Below are positions 13,560 through 24,774 of a DNA stretch of 64,000 nt, one piece after another. The notes under the pieces were generated by a model. It was not told the origin of the DNA and searched no databases. It saw only the letters and a program-made list of their open reading frames with translations. This DNA comes from Liolophura sinensis. Taxonomy: Eukaryota; Mollusca; Polyplacophora; Chitonida; Chitonidae. Every line of letters begins with the position of its first letter. Within the stretch, counting starts at the first letter, position 1. The stretch lies in contig NC_088300.1 of NCBI RefSeq assembly GCF_032854445.1, forward strand, positions 1,736,001 through 1,800,000, read 5' to 3'. A program made the position numbers and the translations under genes.

Positions 13560-13687
13560 GACCTTTCCGTTTTGTTCATAGGTTGATATTTTTGCATCAG
13601 TCATTTTATTATCCGGGAGATTTGAACATGGCTGCGCGCATGGAGACATGAATTCTGCGAGACTGACATTTGAGAGGATCGCTGACA
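13560..13687 (+). promoter_or_regulatory. ARV1 promoter/5' leader with a short upstream ORF
   Basis: There is no TATA box at a usual distance. AACATGGCTGCGC at 13625-13637 resembles a YY1-type initiator region. If transcription starts upstream of it, the leader holds a 7-codon upstream ORF (MAARMET) at 13628-13651 in good context, ending 36 nt before the ARV1 start codon. The arrangement could dampen ARV1 translation. The transcription start is not known. Confidence 0.35.
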
Positions 13688-13792
13688 ATGTCGTTATCTG
13701 AAGGAAAGACACATCGCTGTATCCAGTGCGGTAGACCAGCGCAAGAACTGTACCACGACTACCAAGCCGATGTCATTAAAATTGCCCACTGT
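13688..13792 (+). CDS. ARV1: ARV1 exon 1: N-terminal zinc-binding half-site
   Basis: ARV1 is an ER membrane protein involved in sterol movement and GPI-anchor synthesis. This exon gives residues 1-35. It contains the first CxxC pair (C11, C14 in RCIQCG) and the conserved ELYHDYQADVIKIAHC block of the ARV1 homology domain. C35 opens the second zinc pair, which exon 2 completes at C38. The donor is TGT|GTAAGTAT, phase 0. ATG 13688 is the first in-frame ATG. The protein starts only 10 residues before the first Cys, so it lacks the longer N-terminal extension of human ARV1. Confidence 0.9.
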
Positions 13793-16732
13793 GTAAGTAT
13801 TGTTCTCAAAAGCACAACAACAACAACTTGGATGGTAGTTGCAGAATGTAACTCTGTATCGAGCAACACGCAGTGTTGGGAGAGTTACGGGGAGAAACTC
13901 GTTCTAATGTGCATCTTCACACGCACATTAAATCTTCCCTAGCGTAAATCGATGTCAACCGATATGCTTCCATAATCAACTAACCTGTTCTGAGTCTCAC
14001 CAAACCAAAAACGATGAATGACAACTGCACGAATGTTGTTAATTTCCCAATACCTTCCTATGTTATCTTTTACCGCGTCATCTGCTTGATGCTGCCTTGT
14101 ATAAGAGAAGTGCCCAGTTGTTTGCAGTCTCGAATACTGGGCATGCGGACTGTCATAGCCACAGCACGTACCTATATGGTAAAACGTACACTGTCTCTCA
14201 CGTAGGCCTTCATGTGCCCTGCTTTTTTTTTTCTTTTTTTTTTTTGCTTACGAAAGCCTTAGACTAGTTTAGCATGAGCTGTAAATATCAGAATTGATGG
14301 CATTGCAAATCTTGTCTGCTTCACTGTAAGGGTGAGAAATATTTGGATACAACATAATCATGGCTACTAGTCAGTGTACAGTTACTGTGACTTTGCAACC
14401 ACTGTAGCGTGCATGCCATTGAGGAGTCTGAAACATTGAAACTTAGGAATCTGTTAATATTGAAACTGAGGAATCTGTTAACACTGAAAGAGTACTCACA
14501 GCTGCATAAGGTTGAAACTGAGGAATCTGCTAACACTGAAAGAGTACTTACAGCTGCACAAGGTGGAAGTTGAGAAATCTGTTAACACTGGAAGAGTACT
14601 TACAGCTGCGCAAGGTTGACATTGAGGAATCTGTTAAAACTGAAAGAGTACTCACAGGTGCACAAGGTTGAAATTGAGGAACCTGCTAACACTGAAAGAG
14701 TACTTACAGCTGCACTAGGTTGAAATTGAGGAATCTTTTAACACTGAAAGGGTACTAGGAGGTGCACAAGGTTGAAACTGAGGAATCTGCTAACACTGAA
14801 AGAGTACTCACAGCTGCACAAGGTTGAAACTGAGGAATCTGCTAACACTGAAAGAGTACTCACAGCTGCACAAGGTTGAAACTGAGGAATCTGCTAACAC
14901 TGAAAGAGTACTCACAGCTGGCCAATCATCAGCATTCTCTTTGGTCTCATGAATTGACTACTTGAGGCTTAAACAAAGCAGATTTAATTTACAGAAGATA
15001 GGCCGTTAATATGATTTTACCAAAAGTGAACCTTAAAGCTAAACCACTAAAAATATGGTTCCTAAAGTAGTTTTCCCAATAGATTTAGTAAAAGCTCTTC
15101 TCAGATTGGCCACAAAATAAGTGTGCATAATGTATAAACCAAAATGTTTCAGTTTAACTCTTTAAATTGCTTCAAAGTCCGATTTATTGCATTAGTGTCT
15201 TGTCTATCCACTATAAGAAGCCCACTGACAATCGAGAGCTGATATGTATTAATTTTATGTCACAGCCACTTTCAAGGATAGTGATTGGCCGAATTCATAA
15301 GGGCTTCAACCACGTGGCTATTCTTACTGAATTGCCCTTCAATGCCATGAGTGATGAATTCCATCTTTTTCGCTTTTCAAATCTTTATAGAATTTTAAAA
15401 ATATTTTTCTTTGGTGCTTGTGTCCTATTTCCTTTTTTTCTATGTATGTATAGTTGCAAACTTTATGCTCACTTTAAGCTAAGAAAGTTTTTCTGTTTTA
15501 ACAGAAGTTTAACTCCCCTGTTCTAACAACCTAGGTCAAGTACTGGTTACTGCCATCACTCAACTTGCCGCTGTTTTATCAACCCAGATACTCTTTAGAC
15601 ATGGGTGCTAAAGTTTGAACAGGTACGGAGAATCTGATCGCTTGAGAATTCTCCTGTCAGAAGCATTACTGTGCTATGAAACCACTTGCTAGGAGAGTGT
15701 TTCTCTTTTACGCAGTTAGGGAATCCCTTCTAGGTTTGACACATGTGAAGAATATGAAGGCAAGGGTGAACATGATGGGAAACACAACCATGACAACCCC
15801 ACGAAATGTAATTGAGACAGTTTTTCCTTCTTCAGGTAGGGAATAGTTTTGAAAGTGAGGGATTTTCCACATCCTATTGGCCAATACTGCAATTTTATCC
15901 AAACACGCTTTAAGGCAAATCTGCCTGTTTGGGTTGAAGGAAATTAAATTCTGTGTTTCTGACTCCCTTAGAGCATGAAAGACTTTTATGTTTAGGCCAA
16001 ATGTTAGGTCATGAGTGCAGGAACCTGGTAATGATGATAGTACTACATGTATCATTACCGGTGCTGTATGCCCGTGTCTGTGGGGGATTCCCCAAGGCCT
16101 TGATCCATGAATAGATGACCTGTTTGCGAAAATGAGGCTGTCATGATTTAAAAAGAGATTTGCTAGCAGCCTATAAGAAATCTGCCTCGGAAGCAATGGG
16201 GGTGATGTTTACTTGACCCTATATGTCACTCGAGTCAAGCGTCTCTAATTCTGTCACATGAATAGTTTCAGTGACATCCAAATCTGCAAAAATCACGAAA
16301 TCACCCATTCAGTCCCATATTTTTTTTTTCTCATCTCTTGCTTTTGTGAAGAACTATCATTAATCTTAATTTGGTTGTGTGACCAGTGAAATGCAGTTAT
16401 TATTTTTAGTACTCAGAAATGTCTTTCCTGACATGTACTCCTCATTCATTCCCTGTGTTCTAATTGGTACTCGAAGTACATGTTGGTAATATTAGTCTAG
16501 AAGAGTCAGGTGTGTTCAAGAAATTTTTGGTCTGGCTATAACAACATCATATATTCCCCAAAGTCCATGCAGATCCATTTTGTAAGTCATGTAAATGTTT
16601 ATCGACAAATGCACATATATAGTGATTTATGAAGACGGAAAGTATGGACCATATTACAACATGTCCTGCAATTCCAACATGACCTACTTGTTAACATTTC
16701 TCTCCCCTTCGTATTCTGAATTGACTTTTTAG
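13793..16732 (+). other. ARV1 intron 1
   Basis: A GT-AG intron of 2,940 bp. It contains the 52-bp minisatellite at 14421-14920. The remaining sequence is AT-rich. A 162-codon minus-strand open frame (15708-16196) with one hydrophobic segment near its C-terminus resembles no known protein and is probably chance. Confidence 0.8.
14421..14920. repeat. 52-bp minisatellite in ARV1 intron 1, about 9-10 copies
   Basis: The unit contains TTGAAACTGAGGAATCTG, AACACTGAAAGAGTACT and CACAGCTGCACAAGG. Copies at the left end are more divergent and partly truncated; the last three are nearly identical, so the right side was homogenised most recently. Confidence 0.93.
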
Positions 16733-16852
16733 GAGCATTGCCAAGGTGTTGTGGATAAATACATAGAGTTTGATCCTGTTGTTATCTTGCTGGATGCATT
16801 CTTGCTGAAGAGGCAAGCTTTCCGACATGTTCTTTATAACACAGATATACAG
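16733..16852 (+). CDS. ARV1: ARV1 exon 2
   Basis: Forty codons, phase 0 at both ends, between TTTTTAG| and CAG|GTAAGTGC. The exon starts EHC, completing the second CxxC (C35, C38), and continues [20 protein letters not shown] and [11 protein letters not shown]. This is the strongest ARV1 signature: D-K-Y-I-E-x-D-P, a hydrophobic segment, then an R-H-x-L-x-N-T block. The first membrane-associated segment begins here. Confidence 0.92.
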
Positions 16853-17374
16853 GTAAGTGCAATCAAGGGAGGCAATGTAGTCAAGACCTGGTAATCAAAA
16901 TTGTCTCCCTTTATTCCATCAAATAATGAGTTGGGATTTATGTATTATTGGTGATTGTCATTAACTGGTACAGAGTTTTGTGTTTTATAGTTGTTAATTA
17001 TAGGGATTAGGCTGTGGTTGAATGGTTAAGGCGCTTTACTCCTTTCAATCCATAGGACACATGAGGTGCAGGTTCAAAACCTGCCCTGGACAGGGCCCCG
17101 CTCGTAGACACCCCCTGCTCTTAGACGCCCAACTAGTACTTCGCTCATTCTTAACATTTGTTGAAGACCACTTGTCTTCCACCAATATTACATGCATGCA
17201 TGTACATCATATGTGGCAAAGTTTGTCAGTATTTTGCCAAAGGTTAGTGGTCACCTATAAAACCAACTGCTAACGTATAAGTGAAAACTTCTTCAATATG
17301 GTGTCAAACATCAATTAGAAAAATAAATGCATTTTTTAATCAGCGCTGCATTGCTACTATTTCCCTCTTGTCAG
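16853..17374 (+). other. ARV1 intron 2
   Basis: A short GT-AG intron of 522 bp, more than half of which is a SINE-like insertion (17007-17327). Confidence 0.8.
17007..17327 (+). mobile_element. Diverged tRNA-derived SINE in ARV1 intron 2
   Basis: A tRNA-like head is followed by a perfect B-box (GGTTCAAAACCTG, 17071-17083). The tail ATGGTGTCAAACATCAATTA plus AAATAAAT resembles a degraded family B 3' end. The intermediate sequence has drifted and no target-site duplication was found, so the insertion is old. Confidence 0.6.
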
Positions 17375-17531
17375 TCCCACTGGAAGTTGACCCTCGTGTT
17401 CTTGTTATGTGATGCATACACCAAGCTATTCAGGAGCAAGGGAGCTGTCAGTGAAAAACTCAAGCCAGATTATGTCTTTTATTCTGCTCTGGAATGGGAC
17501 TTATATGTGATGTTCTTCATAGCCACAGCTG
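17375..17531 (+). CDS. ARV1: ARV1 exon 3
   Basis: The exon lies between CTTGTCAG| and GCTG|GTAAGCAT, phase 0 in and phase 1 out. It encodes 52 full codons: the transmembrane segment KLTLVFLLCDAYTKLF, a short hydrophilic stretch, then LEWDLYVMFFIATA. The E-W-D motif and the following aromatic-rich helix match the equivalent region of animal ARV1. The acceptor has a good pyrimidine tract (TTTCCCTCTTGTCAG). Confidence 0.9.
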
Positions 17532-17544
17532 GTAAGCATTACCT

Positions 17545-20110
17545 TGTAGGATTGTCGTACAGTGAGTACAGGATGCGTTATCCTGTAGGATTGCTGTATG
17601 ATTGTTATATTTCTAACAAAATTATAATCCTGCATTATTGCAATGATAGGAGATTTAGGATTACCCTAATCTTATCAAGTGTGGTAGTTATTTGTTATCA
17701 ATATTGGATGGCTATACACATGTAAAGTGTGTTAGATGGGTGTCCTAGGATTGCTCCACTTATGTAAAGTGTGTTAGATAGGTGTCCTAGGATTGCTCCA
17801 CTTATGTAAAGTGTGTTAGATAGGTGTCCTAGGATTGCTACAGCTATGTGAAGTGTGGTAGATAGGTGTCCAAGGATTGCTACATTTATGTAAAGTGTGT
17901 TAGATACATGTTACAGGATTGTTCCACTTATGTAAAGTTTGTTAGATAGGTGTCCTAGGATTGCTACAGTTATGTAAAGTGTGTTAGATAGGTGTGCCGT
18001 AGGATTGCTACAGTTATGTAAAGTGTGGTAGATAGGTGTCCAAGGATTGCTACATTTATGTAAAGTGTGTTAGATACATGTTACAGGATTGTTCCACTTA
18101 TGTAAAGTTTGTTAGATAGGTGTCCTAGGATTGCTACAGTTATGTAAAGTGTGTTAGATAGGTGTGCCGTAGGATTGCTACAGTTATGTAAAGTGTGATA
18201 GATAGGTGTCCTAGGATTGCTCCACTTATGTAAAGTGTGTTAGATAGGTGTCCTAGGATTGCTACAGTTATGTAAAGTGTGTTAGATAGGTGTCCTAGGA
18301 TTGCTCCACTTATGTAAAGTGTGTTAGATAGGTGTCCTAGGATTGCTACAGTTATGTAAAGTGTGGTAGATAGGTGTTCTAGGATTGCTCCACTTATGCA
18401 AAGTATGTTAGATAGGTGTCCTAGGATTGCTCCACTTATGTAAAGTGTGTTAGATACATGTTACAGGATTGTTCCACTTATGGAAAGTGTGTTGGATAGG
18501 TGTTCTAGGATTACCCCTTTTATGTAAAGTGTGGTAGATAGGTGTCCTAGGATTGCTACAGTTATGTAAAGTGTGTTAGGTGTTCTAGGATTGCTCCACT
18601 TCTGTAAAGTGTGTTGGATATTTGTTCTAGGATTGCTCCACTTCGGTAACGTGCATTATATAGGTGTTCTAGGATTGCTCCACTTCTGTATAGTGCATTA
18701 GATAGGTGTTCTAGGATTGCTTCACTTATGTAAAGTGCATTAGATAGGTGTTCTAGGAATGGTTCACTTATGTGTGTTAGGTGTTATAGGATTTGCTCCG
18801 CTTGTGTAAAGTGCATTAGGTAGGTGACCTAGGATTGCTCCACTTCTGTAAAGTGTGTTAGATAAATGTTCTAGGATTGCTCCACTTATGTAAAATACAT
18901 TAGATAGGTGTTCTATGATTGCTCCACTTATGTAAAGTGTCTTAGATAGGTGTTCTAGGATTGTTCCAGTAAAGTGCATTGGATAGGTGTTCTAGGATTG
19001 GTTCACTTATGTAAAGTGTGTTGGGTGCTCTAGGATTGGTCCACTTATGTAAAACTGTGTTAGGTGTTCTAGGATTGCTCCACTTATGTAAGGTGCATTA
19101 GATAGGTTTTCTAGGATTGCTCCACTTCTGTAAAGTGCATTAGATAGGTGATCTAGGATTGCTCCACTTCTGTAAAGTGCAGTAGATAGGTGATCTAGGA
19201 TTCCTCCGCTTATGTAAAGTGCATTGGATAGGTGTTCTAGGATTGCTTCACTTATGTAAAGTGCATTAGATAGGTTTTCTAGGATTGCTCCACTTATGTA
19301 AAGTGTGTTAGATAGGTGATCTAGGATTGCTCCACTTATGTAAAGTGTGTTAGATAGGTGTTACAGGATTGTTCCAGTTATGTAAAGTGTGTTAGATAGG
19401 TGTTACAGGATTGTTCTAGTTATGTAAAGTGTGTTAGATAGGTGTTCTAGGATTGGTTCACTTATGCAAACTGTGTTAGGTGTTCTAGGATTGCTCCACT
19501 TATGTAAGGTGCATTAGATAGGTGATCTAGGATTGCTCCACTTCTGTAAAGTGCAGTAGATAGGTGATCTAGGATTGGTTCACATATGTAAAGTGGGTTA
19601 GGTGTTCTAGGATTGCTCCACTTATGTAAAGTGTCTTAGATAGGTGTTACAGGATTGTTCCAGTTATGTAAAGTGTGTTAGGTGTTCTAGGATTGCTCCA
19701 GTTATGTAAAGTGTGTTAGATAGGTGTTCTAGGATTGGTTCACGTATGTAAAGTGTGTTAGGTCCTCTAGGATTGCTCCACTTATGTAAAGTGTGTTAGA
19801 TAGGTGTTCTAGGATTGCTCCACTTATGTAAAATACATTAGATAGGTGTTCTAGGATTGCCCCACTTCTGTAAAGTGTGTTAGATAGGTGTTACAGGATT
19901 GTTCCAGTTATGTAAAGTGTGTTAGATAGGTGTTCTAGGATTGGTTCACATATGTAAAGTGTGTTAGGTGTTCTAGGATTGCTCCATTTATGTAAAGTGC
20001 ATTAGATAGGTGTTCTAGGATTGGTTCACTTACATGTATGTAAAGTGTGTTAGGTGTTCTAGGATTGCTTCACGTATGTAAAGTGCATTAGATAGGTTTT
20101 GCCAGGTAGG
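17545..20110. repeat. 42-bp minisatellite A in ARV1 intron 3, about 55-60 copies
   Basis: The unit reads roughly TATGTAAAGTGTGTTAGATA then GGTGTTCTAGGATTGCTCCACT. Shorter variants lack the AGATAG step. Substitution diversity is much higher than in the 64-bp array, so this array is older. The first units, from 17545, are highly degenerate. Confidence 0.95.
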
Positions 20111-20133
20111 GCTATTCAGCATCTGTAAAGTTG

Positions 20134-20606
20134 CTTGACAGTGTATAGTGTGGAATTGTTCTTCACCAGTGCCATGTGTTGGACAGATGTTGGTGTGTAG
20201 GATTGTTCTACACCTATGCAGTGTGCTGGACAGGTATTGGTATGTAGGATTGTTCACACCTGTGCAGTGTGTTGGACAGGTATTGGTATGTAGGATTGTT
20301 CACACCTGTGCAGTGTGTTAGACAGGTATTGATATGTAGGATTGTTCCACACCTGTGCAGTGTGTTGGACAGATATTGGTGTGTAGGATTGTTCACACCA
20401 ATGCAGTGTGTTGGACAGGTATTGGTATGTAGGATTGTTCTTCACAAGTGCAGTGTGTTGGACAGATATTGGTGTGTAGGATTGTTCTACACCTATGCAG
20501 TGTGTTGGACAGATATTGGTGTGTAGGATTGTTCGCACCTGTGCAGTGTGTTGGACAGGTATTGGTATGTAGGATTTTTCTACACCTATGCAGTGTTTTA
20601 AGTAGG
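20134..20606. repeat. About 46-bp minisatellite B in ARV1 intron 3, about 10 copies
   Basis: The unit carries GCAGTGTGTTGGACAGGTAT, TGGTATGTAGGATTGTTC and ACACCTGTG. It keeps the GTGTT...GATAGGT...TAGGATTG order of family A with insertions, so it appears to be a derivative of A. Confidence 0.92.
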
Positions 20607-20635
20607 TGTTATCATGAAACATTCTTCTACCCCTC

Positions 20636-21455
20636 TAAAGTTGGTAGGTGTTGTTATATAGTATTGCTGTAGAAGCTTTAAAGTTGATAGGTGTTATCAT
20701 ATAGCGTTGCCCTGGAAGCTCTAAAGTTGATAGGTGTTATCATATAGTGTGGCTCTAAAAGCTCTAAAGTTGATAGGTTATCATATAGTGTTGCTCCAGA
20801 AGCTCTAATGTTGATAGGTGCTATCAAATAGCATTGCTCTAGAAGTTCTAAAGTTGATAGGTTATCATATAGTGTTGCTCTAGAAGCTCTAAAGTTGATA
20901 GGTTATTATATAGTGTAGCTCCAGAAGCTCTAAAGTTGATAGGTGTTATCAAATAGCATTGCTGTAGAAACTCTAAAGTTGATAGGTGCTATCAAATAGC
21001 ATTGTTCTAGAAGTTCTAAAGCTGATAGGTTATCATATAGTGTTGCTCTAGAAGGTCTAAAGTTGATAGGTGTTATCATATTGTACTCCTCTAGAAGCTC
21101 TAAAGTTGATAGGTTATCATATAATGTTGCTCTAGAAGCTCTAAAATTGATAGGTGTTATCATATAGTACTCCTCTAGAAGTTCTAAAGTTGATAGGTGC
21201 TATCAAATAGTATTGTTCTAGAAGTTCTAAAGCTGATAGGTTATCATATAGTGTTGCTCTAGAAGCTCTAAAGTTGATAGGTGTTATCATATTGTACTCC
21301 TCTAGAAGCTCTAAAATTGATAGGTGTTATCATATAGTACTCCTCTAGAAGTTCTAAAGTTGATAGGTGCTATCAAATAGCATTGCTCTAGAAGCTCTAA
21401 AGTTGATAGGTGCTATCAAGTAGCATTGCTCTAAAAGCTCTAAAGTTGGTAAGTG
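20636..21455. repeat. 43-bp minisatellite C in ARV1 intron 3, about 19 copies
   Basis: The unit contains AAGTTGATAGGTGTTATCAT, ATAGTGTTGC and TCTAGAAGCTCTA. It shares GATAGGTGTT and a TCTAG step with family A. A degenerate tail with TGTAGGAT steps extends to about 21565. Confidence 0.92.
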
Positions 21456-21920
21456 TCATGATATAGTATTGTTGTACACCTACAAGGTGGAAGAGACAAA
21501 TGCTATCCTGTAGGATTTCTTTATACATGTAAAGTTCAGTTAAGTAGGTGTTATACTGTAGGATATGCTGTTCAACGCAGTGGTTTTGGTTGGTTGTGAA
21601 ATATAATTTTCAAAGTGTGTTTGACAAGAAGGATTTCAGGTGCAAACCAGTAAAAAACATCTGGCCTAAATCAGTAGTTCAGTATGAATCTTTCACTCAT
21701 TAAATTGTTCAGTTTCAACTGTTTCTTGTTCTATGCCATGTAAAGGCCAATAAAAGTATTTGTCATGGCTTCTCTGTAAATATGGTATTAAAACTATATC
21801 TCAGTCTATGGTTGTTTTGCCATAATTACTATTACAGAGTTTGGCAGATATTGAGTTTTTAACAAGTGCATACTGTCACTGCTTTGGTGTTCTTGTTTTT
21901 TGTTCTCTTTTTTTATCCAG

Positions 21921-22002
21921 AAATGACCATCTGCGTAGTAACAATGTATGCCTTAGTCTGCCTTGTGTCAAAGCTGTTAAAGCATTCCACTGTATCATTC
22001 AG
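21921..22002 (+). CDS. ARV1: ARV1 exon 4
   Basis: The exon follows a long pyrimidine tract (CTCTTTTTTTATCCAG|) and ends ATTCAG|GTAAGTAT; it is entered in phase 1 and left in phase 2. With the split codons it reads E-MTICVVTMYALVCLVSKLL then KHSTVSF-R, a hydrophobic segment equivalent to the transmembrane helix after the EWD region. Another acceptor at 21847 would also fit phase 1, but it forces a frame that cannot join exon 5 as ARV1. Only the 21921 start keeps the family alignment through to GKLLVVPAILW. Confidence 0.86.
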
Positions 22003-22929
22003 GTAAGTATTTATATCAGCAGATTTCAGATTTGCCCAATTTGTTTTTGTTTTACATAAAAAATTGAGCCTAAATTGGGCTAAGTAGAGGGATTTCCACC
22101 TGAATACTATTCTATGAGTGAGATTTAGTTATTTTGCTTGGTGACATTACTCCAGACATTTTCTGGTGTGACTTTGCGTGGAAAACCTCTATCTTATTTT
22201 GTGATTTTATGGCTGGAAAACATATTTTGTTATTTAGTAATTTGTTGTGTGACTTTGTGCCTGGAAAACATGTGTAGTATTTTGTGTGTGACTTTGTGCC
22301 TGGAAAACCTGTATAGTAATTTGTTGTGTGACTTTGTGCCTGGAAAACCTGTATAGTAATTTGTTGTGTGACTTTGTGCCTGGAAAACCTGTGTAGTATT
22401 TTGTTGTGTGACTTTGTGCCTGGAAAACCTGTATAGTAATTTGTTGTGCGACTTTGTGCCTGGAAAACCTGTGTAGTATTTTGTGTGTGACTTTGTGCCT
22501 GGAAAACCTGTATAGTAATTTGTTGTGTGACTTTGTGCCTGGAAAACCTGTATAGTAATTTGTTGTGTGACTTTGTGCCTGGAAAACCTGTGTAGTATTT
22601 TGTTGTGTGACTTTGTGCCCGGAAAACCTCTATAGTATTTTGTTATGTGACTTTTTGTGGAAAACGTCTATAGTATTTTGTTGTGTGACTTTGTGCCTAT
22701 AAAACCAGTATAGTATTTTGTTGTGTGACTTTGTGTCTTTCTGAAGAGCCAAAAATCTATGTAACTATTGCTGTTGATGTTTGTAAGTAGATGCTATTTG
22801 TATTTTGAACATGCTGTGTATCTTCCAGTCCACTCTAACTGGTTTGATGTAAACATACATATGTAGTGTTTGTGAATAATGTTGATATTATTTGTGAGAC
22901 TTTAATACATTTGGGTCGTGTTTTAACAG
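22003..22929 (+). other. ARV1 intron 4
   Basis: GT-AG intron of 927 bp; about 60% of it is the 40-bp array at 22166-22735. Confidence 0.82.
22166..22735. repeat. 40-bp minisatellite in ARV1 intron 4, about 14-15 copies
   Basis: The unit reads GTGTGACTTTGTGCCTGGAA then AACCTGTATAGTAATTTGTT. One- or two-base length variants (TTTGTGTGTG against TTTGTTGTGTG) recur. The edge copies are diverged and the central ones nearly identical. Confidence 0.94.
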
Positions 22930-23072
22930 AGAAGTGCTCAGAGGAACGCTGCTGTCAAACTTTGGGAAGTTGCTGGTGGTGCCTGCCATTTTGTGGGGAC
23001 AGAGTGACAGTCTTCTCTATCTGTGGCTGACTAAGACATTTGTGCTGGGAGCTAATGTCCAGGCAGTGAGAG
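22930..23072 (+). CDS. ARV1: ARV1 exon 5
   Basis: The exon lies between TTTTAACAG| and GTGAGAG|GTAACTC; it is entered in phase 2 and left in phase 1. It encodes EVLRGTLLSNFGKLLVVPAI then LW and a TKTFVLGANVQAVR block. These match the G-K-L-L-x-x-P-A-x-x-W segment and the helix ending in Q-A-x-R of animal ARV1. The predicted protein to this point has about 202 residues; the family C-terminus (some 40-50 residues) is still missing. Reading past the donor gives only 11 more codons before a stop, so a shortened terminal form is possible but less likely than one more exon. Confidence 0.9.
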
Positions 23073-23334
23073 GTAACTCAATCTACCCAGTTGTTACAGC
23101 CCATTGAAAATCTTTGTTTTTCTTTGTGGTTCCTTACTTGATTATGATATTTCATACAAGGAGATAGGCAAATGTCAGCATTGGCACTGGCCAGTGAAAT
23201 GACCAAGATAATTTTGAAGAGAGCAAAAATGAACGGCTCTAAATTAGAACTACTAAAATTGATGACGTATTAAGATTGATTAATTACTTGTCCACTTGAA
23301 ATGCTATGAAACAATATAACAGCCTGTACGTGGA

Positions 23335-23434
23335 ACAGTCCGCCAGCAGTTTCCTCCCACCATAGTGCTTGCCACCACCCTATAAGTGAAATAGTCCCTG
23401 AATGCAGCGGCATAAAACACCAATCAAATAAATA
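23335..23434 (+). mobile_element. 5'-truncated, diverged SINE (family B)
   Basis: It holds TTTCCTCCCACCATAGTGCT, a TATAAGTGAAATA step and the tail GGCATAAAACACCAATCAAA followed by TAAATAAA. It is more diverged than the 61018 copy and shows no clear target-site duplication. Confidence 0.8.
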
Positions 23435-23595
23435 AACATGTATGCAACAGCCAGACAAGACTTGTATGCACATAAAATGTGGAAAAATGACAGTGTGGCT
23501 GATACCCAGATAAATGGAGTGTTTGGTGACAGTGAATTGGCTGTGACAAATAAGCACCTTTCATGGATTTTAGTGATTCATGGGTATGTATTATC

Positions 23596-23800
23596 TAATG
23601 ATACAGAGGCAAGATGGGAAATTCAAACCAGGAACAGCCCAGGGAAACCCATGACCATCTGCAGGTTGCAGGCATTACCACATACAACCATAGAGAATGC
23701 CAGCACTGGCTGGACTTGAAATCAGAGCGACCACATTATATGAGAGGCTTCTTGGTCACTGTGCTGCACTATCATGCTAACAACTTGGTCACAGAGTACC
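23596..23800 (-). mobile_element. Old SINE fragment, minus strand
   Basis: The reverse complement contains an AACCTGCAGATGGTCATGGG block and a B-box-like GATTTCAAGTCCA. The order and spacing match the head and body of family B, but the tail is missing. Confidence 0.5.
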
Positions 23801-24774
23801 CTGTAAATCTTGTGTATGAGTACATTCAGAATTGAACCCAGTCTTCTTGCATACATACAGAATGTACTGACCTCTCTGCCACCAGATAGAAGAGGTTGGC
23901 ATGAGAACTGAATGAACGACTACACAAGTCACAGACAAATAATTTTATGGGTGAAATATTTTTTTTTAAATGATTTCTCTTCCCAAATAAGGATGTGTGA
24001 AATTAGGAAGTGAATGTGTTGTTGATAGGCTCAAACTGTCAAAATCCATAGAGTGCATGTTATGTTTGAAATACATACGTATATAATATTTGAAGTGTTC
24101 TGATTGTTTTCTGAGGTGAGTTTGAGCTAAGGTATATATTTTGGAAAAGTCAAAGGTTGTAACATTGAATTTAATTTTACTAGGAAGGTGTTGATTTTAA
24201 TTTTGCCAGAGTTGATTTCCTGGAAAATCTGAGATATAAATTTTTGAATGTAATCCACTAAACGTTGCTGAAGGCCACCCATGGAGCTGAGTATGTGGCA
24301 GTGAAAACATTAGATTTTATCAGTTAGCGTTATGTCATCATTGTGCTGTCTTGTGGTTGACATTGATTTTATCTATAAGATCATTTGAGGCCTCTCCAGC
24401 ATTTCTGTCTGCAGGAAACATGCTACCCTTCAGACCTCAGCCTCTGCTGCTACAATTGGTTTCTCGTTTCCAGGGGCAACATGATAAACAGCTCTGTGCA
24501 GGAATTGTGTCAGTTATGTGGACAGACGTCAGCAGTGTATTGTTTATGTGTTATCCGTCACGCGCCCAGCCAGTTGGGAGGCTGATTCATGATACAACAC
24601 AAATGTCATTGCCAGTACAGACTGCAGAGTACTAAAATACTACTCACCCAGTATAAAGCAGATAGCCATTTTATGCTGCTATATGTAATTTTTTTTAAAA
24701 AATGAAAGAAGTGAAGAAAAATGGTTTTACAAAGTGAAAATAGGAAACTACTTCATCTTTGGTGGAATATCAAT
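23801..24774. other. Unassigned DNA downstream of ARV1 exon 5
   Basis: Mostly AT-rich unique sequence. An open frame at 24351-24635 resembles no known family. No ARV1 terminal exon was recognised here. Confidence 0.4.

Larger units (their letters stand above)
17532..21920 (+). other. ARV1 intron 3, almost entirely satellite DNA
   Basis: The intron is 4,389 bp long. Degenerate units (TGTAGGATTG) begin within about 20 bp of the 5' splice site, and repeat-like sequence continues to about 21565. This leaves some 350 bp of ordinary intron before the acceptor. Confidence 0.85.

Noticed and set aside
15708-16196. 162-codon minus-strand frame in ARV1 intron 1 as a nested gene
   Set aside because: No recognisable domain, no codon or composition difference from the intron, and only one hydrophobic stretch.
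21848-22002. Longer form of ARV1 exon 4 using the acceptor at 21847
   Set aside because: It fits the incoming phase but reads the family region in the wrong frame and leaves a phase that cannot join exon 5.
24351-24635. ARV1 exon 6 after CTCTCCAG near 24.40 kb
   Set aside because: Phase fits, but the peptide has no similarity to the family C-terminus.
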